DNA of 9,612 bases. Source: Dehalococcoidia bacterium (GTDB taxonomy: Bacteria > Chloroflexota > Dehalococcoidia > Dehalococcoidales > Fen-1064). Position 1 is the stretch's first letter. Every line of letters begins with the position of its first letter. A model generated the notes under the pieces. That model did not search any database, was not told the origin of the DNA, and worked only from the letters and a program-made list of their open reading frames with translations. Shown one piece after another: positions 1 to 6,261 of the stretch. The stretch lies in assembly GCA_011192055.1 (NCBI GenBank), contig DUES01000065.1, positions 1 through 9,612 on the forward strand, given 5' to 3'. The position numbers and the translations under genes are program-made.

Positions 1-481
1 CAAAAGTGTCACACCCGGCCAAGTGCGAGTGCAGACATGTACAGGATAGACCAATCCGTACAGAAGTACCCGGTCCCACAGGCGTACGGAATGCAGCTAC
101 GGCATTGTTGAAGAAGGTCGTGCTGGCTGTCAGGCTGGCCGCAACTCAAGCGCTAATCATTCCTGGGGAGCCGTCACTTCGGCACTCCTGCCCACCAGGG
201 AATCCGTTCCATATAGGCGTGATAGGCATCACCGGACCTCGTAAGGGTGTAGCTCTCTCCGAACCGTACCGAGAGAGGCCGCATGACTGTAAAGGCAACC
301 GGAAAGAACAGCCCGACCCATACATAATGCGGAACCTGTGCCCGCACCCGCGCTAACATCAGGGCTGGGAGAGATACTGCGGGTGTCTTTCCAGATGCAC
401 TGTTTACTCTAAGTCATATCCTGCAATGACAGCCATGAAACGTGTGTATGTCAGCCGAGACAATCCAAGCAACCCCCTTCT
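1..481. other. Gene-free stretch downstream of the surface-protein operon
   Basis: No reading frame here looks like a protein I can support. A plus-strand frame (6-356) and a minus-strand frame (174-359) are open, but they have no ribosome binding site, no recognisable motif and an unnatural composition. One modest inverted repeat is visible: CTCTCTC at 253-259 pairs with GAGAGAG at 271-277 around an 11-base loop. It lies about 200 bases beyond the stop of the 607-residue gene on the minus strand, and no T-run follows it, so I do not call it a terminator. Confidence 0.5.
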
Positions 482-2305
482 TCACTGCGTGGCTCTACGC
501 CTGCTAATTGCCATGTAAGCAAGCAATCCTGCCACCACTACCGCTGCGCCTATGATTCCGCCAACCAGAGGCCACTGGACTCCGTTTGTTTCCGATTCCT
601 CTTCCTCTGCCACTTTCACAGTAAACTCAGACTGCTGCCCGTTGACATCAACGATATAATCCCCGGCTATTCCCTCGGAGTGAGTGAAGGTCACATTCTG
701 GCTGTCACCACCGTCCAGGGTAATATCCCTGGTTGTCACCAGGATACCGCTCACCTTGAGAATCAGGGTCAGGGTGCCTTCAGTGGCCCCGGTATTGGCA
801 GCCAGCACGCTGACGTTTACGGTCTCTCCAGTCTCTACCTCAGCCGGGGTTATCGAAAGGTTGCTGACATTGAATTCGGCGGCTGATAATAGCACCGGCT
901 CGACTACCGATGTGACTGTGAACGTTCCGCTGAGGTCGTCAATAATCACGTTGTAGACACCGGCAGCCTCTGCGGAGACAATCATTGGTACCGTGATGCT
1001 TCCCTGTCCATCAAGAGCTACTTGCTTGGTCTGGACTACCTCGCCATTGATATCCAGTTGCAGCAAGTAGGTTCCGGACAGGTCTCCGGTGTTCCTCACG
1101 CGGACGCTGATTTCAATATCTTCCCCGATTTCAACCTCGTCGGGTGTCACTACCAGATTGCTGACCTGGAACGATGGTGGAGATAGTGGCTCCGGCACTT
1201 CCTCCTCCGGTATTACCACCGTACCTATGACAGCAAAGGTTGTGAAGTGGCTAACCAAAACGGTAATAGTGTGGTTTTCAGTATCAACCACGCCCTCGAA
1301 CTCTACCCATGCACCAGTCTCCTCATCATAAAAGGCTATTACCAGGTCTTCTTCGGAGACACCTTCGGGCAGGGCATCAGGGTCGTAGGTGAATGTCAGG
1401 GTCAGCGGAGGGTCAAAGGTGGCGCCATCCGGTCCAAAGTTATAGGCCAGCCCGATAATGTGGGCATCTTCAGGCGGGTCAGGCGGGCTCTCATCAACAA
1501 CCGCTTCAAGGGTCTCCAGCGGGTCGCCGTCCTTGTCCAGGGCTTTAGTACCCTCGGGAATGGTAATCGTAAGTGTACCATCCTCAGATGTGGCTTCTAT
1601 TGTCTCAAGTATCTCACCGTCATCCCCTATAGAAAAACCGGCCTCCGTCCCGAACAGGTTTGTCTCTATCTCGGGTGCTGGCGGAGGTATATACGTATAT
1701 ACAGGCCCTGTGGTTTTTATCTCCACGGTCGCCGTATCTGTGGCCGTGGCGGAGGCATCGTCGGTCACCTCAAGACTGATAGTATAGTCGCCGGCTGTTG
1801 CCCAGGTGTGTGACGGACTGTCGCCGGTAGCATCGTCATACTCTCCGTCGTTGTCCAGGTCCCAGGCATAGGTATAGGGCGCCGTACCGCCGCTGGCAGA
1901 GCCCGACAGGCTTATGGCTGTTCCCGCCGTGCCTGAGTAAGGCCCGCCTGCTTCAGCAGTGAGGGGTTCGGGTACGCTCAGGTCAAGAACAACCTCAAAC
2001 GCCGTCTTGGGATCAGGATGTGTAGTCTGTCCACCCTCGACGCCGTCTACTTTCAATATCACTACGTCTCCCTCATGGGCACCAACGTCCAACTCGTAAG
2101 TGCCCGCCTCAGCGGTGGTGCTGGTAGCAATCTCCTCTCCCTCTATCTCTGCAGAAATGATGGTGCCGGCAGGAGCGTCTGTGCCGCCAACCGTTACATT
2201 GCCATGATAAAGAAGCGGCACCACTGGCTGAGCCAGAGCCGTGGCAGGCATGAGGAGTAAGGTCAGGGTCAGGGTTACCGTTACAGCAAGCAATCGTAAC
2301 CTCAT
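482..2305 (-). CDS. Secreted membrane-anchored PKD/CARDB surface protein (607 aa)
   Basis: This is a predicted extracellular modular protein. Residues 1-25 are a signal peptide (MRLRLL, a long Thr/Leu core, cleavage after ALA). Residues 26-110 form a small beta-rich domain (YHGNVTVGG...). Residues about 114-197 are a PKD domain with GGPYSG, YAWDLDNDGEYDD and AGDYTISLEV. Residues about 215-363 are a beta-rich region reminiscent of ZU5-type modules, ending in VSHFTTFAVIG. Residues about 377-464 and 474-564 are two CARDB-like repeats, each starting with (F)xVSNLxxTPxEVExGE. Residues about 577-600 are a transmembrane helix followed by SRRRATQ, so the bulk should sit outside the cell, anchored at its C-terminus. 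AAGGAGG lies 8 bases before the ATG. It follows the 834-residue gene by 63 bases, in the same operon. PKD and CARDB modules are known for adhesion or protein-protein contacts. No catalytic motif is visible, so a structural or adhesive role is inference. Confidence 0.85.
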   Translation of the reverse strand: MRLRLLAVTVTLTLTLLLMPATALAQPVVPLLYHGNVTVGGTDAPAGTIISAEIEGEEIATSTTAEAGTYELDVGAHEGDVVILKVDGVEGGQTTHPDPKTAFEVVLDLSVPEPLTAEAGGPYSGTAGTAISLSGSASGGTAPYTYAWDLDNDGEYDDATGDSPSHTWATAGDYTISLEVTDDASATATDTATVEIKTTGPVYTYIPPPAPEIETNLFGTEAGFSIGDDGEILETIEATSEDGTLTITIPEGTKALDKDGDPLETLEAVVDESPPDPPEDAHIIGLAYNFGPDGATFDPPLTLTFTYDPDALPEGVSEEDLVIAFYDEETGAWVEFEGVVDTENHTITVLVSHFTTFAVIGTVVIPEEEVPEPLSPPSFQVSNLVVTPDEVEIGEDIEISVRVRNTGDLSGTYLLQLDINGEVVQTKQVALDGQGSITVPMIVSAEAAGVYNVIIDDLSGTFTVTSVVEPVLLSAAEFNVSNLSITPAEVETGETVNVSVLAANTGATEGTLTLILKVSGILVTTRDITLDGGDSQNVTFTHSEGIAGDYIVDVNGQQSEFTVKVAEEEESETNGVQWPLVGGIIGAAVVVAGLLAYMAISRRRATQ

Positions 2306-2330
2306 AGCCTATCCCTCCTTCTTCTACGCA

Positions 2331-2355
2331 GGAGAGGGGCGTCCTGCCCCTCTCC
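2331..2355 (-). promoter_or_regulatory. Intercistronic 10-bp-stem hairpin
   Basis: GGAGAGGGGC and GCCCCTCTCC form a perfect 10-bp GC-rich stem with a 5-base loop. On the minus-strand transcript the hairpin begins 13 bases after the stop codon of the 834-residue gene and ends before the ribosome binding site of the 607-residue gene. No U-run follows it, so full intrinsic termination is unlikely. Partial termination or protection of the upstream message from 3' decay is more plausible. Confidence 0.7.
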
Positions 2356-2368
2356 CAAAGGATCTCGC

Positions 2369-4873
2369 TTATTGTGGAGGCACAATGGTTCCTGCCCCGG
2401 TAGCCCAGAGCCAGAAGCCGTGGCCTACTTCCATGGTGTCACCCTTGACATTTGTGTACTGCCCCACGTCAGCATCGTAGCTCCATAGGACGGGGTAGGC
2501 GGTAAAGCTGACGAGATACTCAGTATCATCCATATCAATCAGAGACTTGAAGCCGATCAGGTTCCATTCCTCAACGACGGTGTAGAAGGGCGGTACGTCA
2601 GGCGGTACGGGCCATTCCCTGCCGGTGACGGTCAGGGTATCAGCTTCGTTCATAAAGACCCAGTAGCCCTGTCCATCCCGCATCTCGGCCAGGGCACCGC
2701 TGCCATCCGAAGGCTTGTAGAATGGGAAATCCCCGGTAGCAGGGTCGTACGCTCTTACGATGCCCACACTGCTGGTATCTCCCGACGCAAGGGTAGTATC
2801 ACTGATAACCACTGTGATATCGGCGTCATCGGGTATCAGCGGCAGCGAAATCAGGTTCCAGCCCTCAGCCATCACTATCTCGGCACCGGTAGCTCCGGCT
2901 TCAACCGTGATGGTAAGACTGGTGTCTTCAGCTTCATTCCCCTTGGCATCCTGGGCAGTGATTGTGACGGGGTAGTCACCCCACTTCGTATCTGAGATAA
3001 TTTTCGCTGTTCCGGTGTATATGTCACTGCCTGCCGTCAGGGGTATCGTGTTATCTACGGCATCGAAAGCATCACAGGTTGCGGTGACGGTACCCATACC
3101 CACATTGTCAGTAACGGTGGCTGAGATATCTACGGTATCACCGGGCGGGACTGAAGTCCCGTATTTGTAGGTGATGACCGGGTCGGTAATAACCGGGTCT
3201 ACGATGTCACTGGAAACAACGAGGGCTACGTCGGCAAAAGCTTCATTACCGGCCGCATCCGCAGCCGTGACTGTCAGGGAATATGTACCCTCAGTGACGA
3301 TGGTAACAGTAATGTCGGCGGTATATGTGTCGTCGGCCGCCACAGCATCAGGGGCAACACCATCATCAAGCATTTCCGCTGTAGCCGACCCACCTATGGA
3401 CGAAAGGTCAATGGTGACACTATCGACTCCTGAGGTGGCATCGGTAACACCGGCGGTGAAGACAATGGTATTCTCCTCATTCGGTTTCACTACAGGTGGT
3501 GTTGCTTCCTGGCCGGTTATCCCGGGAGCAGTTATATCCACGGTGAACGACCAGCTTGCCTGCGTAGCCGGATTCCCTGTCATATCGGAGGCGTCAACCG
3601 TCACAGCATGGCTGTTTTCTGTCAGGTCAGTGGTTGGTGTGTAGGATACACTGGTTGGCGTCACAACTGCAGTCACAACGATACCGTCAACCGTCATCAC
3701 CACTGAGTCAGTGTCGATGCCGGCCAGATCATCGTTAAGCGACGCCGAGATGGTCGGGGTAACTGTGGTCACCATAGCTCCATCCGCCGGTGTAAGGTTA
3801 TCTATGGTGGGGGAAACGTTATCAACATAGGCCATATCTATGACTGAACCAAATACCGGGTAAGATAGGCTCACCCAATCGCCATGGCTTACCAGAAGCT
3901 CGCCCGTCCCCGGCGTTGTTCCAACCAGTGTGAATATTCCGGCGAACACGCCCGTATCCAGCCCCGTTTCCTGCAGGGCAATCAGGACCGGGATTGCACC
4001 CAGGTCGTCAAGGGTCTCGCTATACACATAGACGGCTATAGTTTCCATAGCGTCCGGCGCAGTGTTAGCCGCGGCGTCATATATGGTGATTACGGGTGAG
4101 TCCCCGGTCTGGTAGTAGTCCTCGTCCAGGGGAGGCAGAGGAGGTTCAAGATCATAGGTGGTGGTATTCAGGGTGATGCTATCCACATATGCCGGCTCAG
4201 AAGCATTACCTGCACTCCACCAGCCGTACTCGATCTGTATCCTGTCAATAACGTGGTCCTTGAAAGCATCATCTGTCTGGAACTGCTCCAGGGTGTACAT
4301 ATTAGGTAGTCCCTGGGTAAGGCTGCTGCCTGTCTCACTTCCATACCAGAAGAAACCGGGGGTTACTCCATCTACAGCGATAGTATGGAGACCTGCGGTA
4401 CCCGGGGTGCCTGGAGGTGGCCCTAAACCTCCGCTATACAGGCTTATATCTGCTGTTTCCGAATCTACAGGGTCATGGGTGTAGAAGCACATGTGTGGTC
4501 CCCATTCGCCGTCGTTTTCAAAGGTGTAGTTGTAAACGAATGCAGTAACTTCACTCATTGTCATTGAACCGTTCATTGGTATGACAACAGCGGCATAGTC
4601 ACTCCCCGTTTGCGGTCCGCCGACGAGTTTCACTGAGTAGCTGCCCGATACCGGGTTTTCCACAGACCACGCTGCAGTGCCGTTGCCCGATACAGCGAAG
4701 CTGTAATTGACACTGCCACCAGCTGCACCGGAAGGCAATGCCATCACCAATCCCAGGCTACAGATCAGCACCACGGCCAGTGTCATACGCCCTATTGATT
4801 TAAGTTTTCCTTTCATCATGCTCCTTGACCTCCCAGGTCTATTCATGGAATCCCTCACGCCATTATCTTTCAC
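2369..4873 (-). CDS. Large secreted Ig-like surface protein with GWN-type C-terminus (834 aa)
   Basis: This is a predicted exported multi-domain protein. Counting from the GTG at 4873, residues 20-29 are basic, residues 30-47 are the hydrophobic core of a signal peptide, and cleavage is likely near SGAAG. Residues about 50-245 are an unrecognised beta-rich domain rich in Gly, Ser and Trp. Residues about 246-345 resemble the YxTGDSPVITIxD...ETGxDTGVFxGIFTL surface module. Residues about 354-447, 448-556 and 557-660 are three Ig-like domains (for example SPTIDNLTPADGA and GxYPVTITAQDAKGNEA). Residues about 665-834 hold a doubled module: EGWNLISLP...GYWVF, then EEWNLIGF...GHGFWLW. Two starts compete. 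The GTG overlaps the upstream stop codon and has AGGAGGTGA 12 bases before it. An ATG at 4819 (residue 19) has GGGAGG 9 bases before it and gives a more typical signal peptide. No enzymatic motif and no membrane anchor are visible. A cell-surface or matrix role is inferred. Confidence 0.87.
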   Translation of the reverse strand: MKDNGVRDSMNRPGRSRSMMKGKLKSIGRMTLAVVLICSLGLVMALPSGAAGGSVNYSFAVSGNGTAAWSVENPVSGSYSVKLVGGPQTGSDYAAVVIPMNGSMTMSEVTAFVYNYTFENDGEWGPHMCFYTHDPVDSETADISLYSGGLGPPPGTPGTAGLHTIAVDGVTPGFFWYGSETGSSLTQGLPNMYTLEQFQTDDAFKDHVIDRIQIEYGWWSAGNASEPAYVDSITLNTTTYDLEPPLPPLDEDYYQTGDSPVITIYDAAANTAPDAMETIAVYVYSETLDDLGAIPVLIALQETGLDTGVFAGIFTLVGTTPGTGELLVSHGDWVSLSYPVFGSVIDMAYVDNVSPTIDNLTPADGAMVTTVTPTISASLNDDLAGIDTDSVVMTVDGIVVTAVVTPTSVSYTPTTDLTENSHAVTVDASDMTGNPATQASWSFTVDITAPGITGQEATPPVVKPNEENTIVFTAGVTDATSGVDSVTIDLSSIGGSATAEMLDDGVAPDAVAADDTYTADITVTIVTEGTYSLTVTAADAAGNEAFADVALVVSSDIVDPVITDPVITYKYGTSVPPGDTVDISATVTDNVGMGTVTATCDAFDAVDNTIPLTAGSDIYTGTAKIISDTKWGDYPVTITAQDAKGNEAEDTSLTITVEAGATGAEIVMAEGWNLISLPLIPDDADITVVISDTTLASGDTSSVGIVRAYDPATGDFPFYKPSDGSGALAEMRDGQGYWVFMNEADTLTVTGREWPVPPDVPPFYTVVEEWNLIGFKSLIDMDDTEYLVSFTAYPVLWSYDADVGQYTNVKGDTMEVGHGFWLWATGAGTIVPPQ

Positions 4874-5034
4874 CTCGATATCGCCTCACCTCCTTTCCCC
4901 TTTTCCTTCCAGAACTTGATTAACTCCTGAATCAGACCGTCATAACTCTGGCCGGCATGTTTTAGTGAATCCAGGGCGTCCTTTGTCTTCCATTTAACGC
5001 TGATACTTGACCGCTTTTTATTGTTGACGCCCAT
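4870..5034 (-). CDS. Small ribbon-helix-helix-like DNA-binding protein (54 aa)
   Basis: This is the first gene of the minus-strand operon. It reads MGVNNKKRSSISVKWKT, then KDALDSLKHAGQSYDGLIQELI and a lysine-rich tail. The pattern is a short beta-strand (SSISVKW), a helix, a G-Q-S-Y-D turn and a second helix. It matches small ribbon-helix-helix (CopG/antitoxin-like) proteins, which bind palindromic operators as dimers. The ATG has GTGAGG 6 bases upstream. The TGA stop overlaps the GTG start of the 834-residue gene by 4 bases (GTGA), which indicates translational coupling. A strong promoter lies about 68 bases upstream and an inverted repeat lies in its leader, so autorepression and control of the surface-protein operon is a reasonable inference. 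No toxin gene sits next to it. The residue-level fold call is by eye. Confidence 0.72.
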   Translation of the reverse strand: MGVNNKKRSSISVKWKTKDALDSLKHAGQSYDGLIQELIKFWKEKGKGGEAISR

Positions 5035-5070
5035 AATAATCCTCACAAAGAAATTCTATCGCGAGGATGG

Positions 5071-5086
5071 GGATACGTATTTATCC
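5071..5086. repeat. Inverted repeat in the operon leader, candidate operator
   Basis: GGATA and TATCC flank a 6-base spacer, and an 8-bp palindrome ATACGTAT (5073-5080) lies inside the same segment. It sits just downstream of the expected transcription start of the minus-strand promoter, where a repressor could block early elongation. A role as a binding site for the ribbon-helix-helix protein is inference. Confidence 0.4.
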
Positions 5087-5101
5087 AGATGTGAGTACGA
5101 G

Positions 5102-5130
5102 ATTATACACCCCTATAACTGTTTTGTCAA
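5102..5130 (-). promoter_or_regulatory. Consensus sigma-70-type promoter for the minus-strand operon
   Basis: Read on the minus strand, TTGACA (plus 5130-5125) is followed after exactly 17 bases by TATAAT (plus 5107-5102). Both hexamers are perfect matches to the housekeeping consensus. Transcription would start near 5095 and give a leader of about 60 bases before the ribbon-helix-helix gene. A promoter this strong would be expected to need a repressor, which fits the DNA-binding gene it drives. Confidence 0.85.
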
Positions 5131-5137
5131 GTGTATT

Positions 5138-5166
5138 TTGATAATATTCCGGTAGAGTGCTACTAT
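5138..5166 (+). promoter_or_regulatory. Candidate promoter for the XRE operon
   Basis: TTGATA (5138-5143) is followed after 17 bases by TACTAT (5161-5166), matching 5/6 and 4/6 consensus bases. A perfect TATAAT also occurs at 5170-5175, but no good -35 lies 17 bases before it. The start point would be near 5173-5182, leaving a leader of about 70-80 bases. Its -35 lies only 7 bases from the -35 of the opposing promoter, so the two cannot easily be occupied independently. Confidence 0.55.
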
Positions 5167-5171
5167 ATATA

Positions 5172-5185
5172 TAATATATATATTA
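5172..5185. repeat. 14-bp perfect AT palindrome over the XRE promoter start region
   Basis: TAATATATATATTA equals its own reverse complement. It overlaps the TATAAT at 5170-5175 and the likely start point of the plus-strand transcript, the classic position for a repressor operator. The XRE protein encoded just downstream is the obvious candidate for autoregulation. A simple AT-repeat origin is possible, which lowers confidence. Confidence 0.4.
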
Positions 5186-5250
5186 GGATACGAGAGTGAA
5201 AACTCCCGGAATAAAACCAGCATCACCTGGCACCAGATAGAGGGGGAGTT

Positions 5251-5688
5251 CTGAAGCCAGAACTGGATGATTATCTGCGGGAAGAATGCCGCAAGAGGGG
5301 TCTGTCCCTCCGTGGACTGTCCATAAAGGCAGGACTTAGTGCTGCTACAGTTCGCAACATCCTCAAGAGGGAGTATCACCCGACCCTGACTTCGCTGAAC
5401 CAGCTTGCGGACTATCTTGGCGTCAGGAGGCAGTATCTCTGGTACCTGGCCGGCCTGCTCGAGGATATAGACTTTGGCCTTGAAGCGGATATCACTGACG
5501 GCCGATTGAAGCTCCTCTTCGACCGGGTTAACAAGCTGCCCTTTCCAGCCAGGAGCCTGATAATCAAACTTATAGAGACGACCCTCACGTTTGTACAGGC
5601 TGGTGGTGAAAACCTGGTTCCTCAAACCAGGGCAGAACAATATCCATATACATCAGAGGAGGAGGGTCCATTCCAGCATGAGAATTGA
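5251..5688 (+). CDS. XRE-type helix-turn-helix regulator, apparent CTG start (145 aa)
   Basis: This is a cytoplasmic DNA-binding regulator. Residues about 1-60 form a Cro/C1-type helix-turn-helix: ELDDYLREECRKRGLSLRGL, then SIKAGLSAATVRNILK with the recognition helix around residues 30-38, then HPTLTSLNQLADYLGV. The remaining 85 residues are helical (DGRLKLLFDRVNKLP, ARSLIIKLIETTL) with an acidic tail, perhaps for dimerisation or ligand sensing. The frame is open from 5215 but contains no ATG or GTG. A TTG at 5506 would remove the whole DNA-binding domain. CTG at 5251 follows a purine-rich AGGGGGAG (5241-5248) and starts the protein as expected (KPELDDYL), so I choose CTG. The gene is transcribed divergently from the surface-protein operon, and its last 11 bases overlap the next frame. 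Control of the shared intergenic region is inferred. Confidence 0.8.
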   Translation: MKPELDDYLREECRKRGLSLRGLSIKAGLSAATVRNILKREYHPTLTSLNQLADYLGVRRQYLWYLAGLLEDIDFGLEADITDGRLKLLFDRVNKLPFPARSLIIKLIETTLTFVQAGGENLVPQTRAEQYPYTSEEEGPFQHEN

Positions 5689-5902
5689 AATGCTCATGCC
5701 CTGCCATTGGTCTTCGGCCATACCGGAATGCCTCCCATTCCAGGTGTTCATTTCTCTCATCCCTGGTGAAACTGTCAACACACCCGTTCTCCCCCGGGAC
5801 TACCGGGTGAATTCCATAACGGCAAACAGCCTGGTTCGCCAAGACCCTCACGCACTACCCCAACCGCAAACTCGGATGAGTATCGGGGAAGTGGTTGAAT
5901 GA
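5678..5902 (+). CDS. Possible 74-residue protein overlapping both neighbours
   Basis: The family is unrecognised. The ATG at 5678 has a very strong AGGAGGAGGG 11 bases upstream, inside the end of the XRE gene. The frame overlaps the XRE stop by 11 bases and shares ATGA with the start of the next gene. It contains FQVFISLIPGETVNTPVLP and DYRVNSITANSLV, which could be beta-strands, followed by a Pro/Gln-rich stretch. There is no membrane segment or signal peptide. The tight double overlap and the strong ribosome binding site argue for a real coupled gene. The composition (many Pro, no clear domain) argues against one. If it is not translated, the interval is simply a 210-base spacer within the operon. 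Confidence 0.45.
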   Translation: MRIEMLMPCHWSSAIPECLPFQVFISLIPGETVNTPVLPRDYRVNSITANSLVRQDPHALPQPQTRMSIGEVVE

Positions 5903-6261
5903 GAGTATTCGAGCTTTTCTCAGTCGGCCTGCTACTGAGCCTGGCGATACACACTATCATCATGTTTTTCCTGGCGTTCTTCAATGGCGACAAGGTATTG
6001 ATGACCATCAACGATTACGGGGAGAAATGGATTGAGGCCGTTCTATTCCCAATCTTTATTGTTATGGGGATAGTAACATTAATCAGAATAGCGAGGAGGA
6101 CAACCGCCAGGATGTGTCCCCGGTGCATGGAGAGTAAACGGCAGGTTCCGATGTCGAAAGAAGGTCCATTCTGGTGTTGCTCTGTCCCCGATTGCGGGTA
6201 CAAGGAACCTATAGAGCGCAAACGAGCAAGGCACTATACAGTAAGACGCCGCAGTAGTTGA
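5899..6261 (+). CDS. Small membrane protein with zinc-ribbon tail (120 aa)
   Basis: I do not recognise a named family. Residues about 7-29 (FSVGLLLSLAIHTIIMFFLAFF) and 45-64 (IEAVLFPIFIVMGIVTLIRI) are two transmembrane helices joined by a short loop, NGDKVLMTINDYGEKW. The C-terminal 55 residues are basic and carry CPRC (73-76) and CC..C (93, 94, 99) followed by GYKE, the spacing of a zinc ribbon. The positive RIARRTTAR after helix two predicts that the ribbon is in the cytoplasm. The ATG follows GGGGAAG by 7 bases. It is the last gene of the XRE operon, so a membrane-linked sensing or adaptor role for the regulator is possible but is only inference. Confidence 0.75.
   Translation: MRVFELFSVGLLLSLAIHTIIMFFLAFFNGDKVLMTINDYGEKWIEAVLFPIFIVMGIVTLIRIARRTTARMCPRCMESKRQVPMSKEGPFWCCSVPDCGYKEPIERKRARHYTVRRRSS

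Noticed and set aside
250..280. Resemblance of the minus strand (GTACGGTTCGGAGAGAG) to one arm of a group II intron domain V
   Set aside because: The partner arm and the tetraloop are not there, and no intron-encoded reverse transcriptase is visible.
6..356. Open plus-strand frame of 116 codons
   Set aside because: No ribosome binding site, no motif, mixed unnatural composition; probably a chance open frame in GC-rich sequence.
174..359. Minus-strand 61-codon frame with a short hydrophobic stretch
   Set aside because: No ribosome binding site and no family resemblance; it lies beyond the end of the operon with no conserved feature.
1247..1813. 188-codon plus-strand frame opposite the PKD/CARDB gene
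   Set aside because: Antisense shadow of a well-supported coding region with clear domains.
2255..2285. Short GGTCAG-type repeats in the signal peptide coding region, possible phase variation
   Set aside because: Only two or three imperfect 6-base units encoding Thr-Leu pairs. In-frame change would not switch the gene off.
3171..3644. 157-codon plus-strand frame rich in Ser, Val and Thr
   Set aside because: Antisense shadow of the Ig-like domains of the 834-residue protein.
5113..5640. 175-codon minus-strand frame opposite the XRE gene
   Set aside because: It covers the promoters, the palindrome and the helix-turn-helix gene on the other strand and has no domain features.
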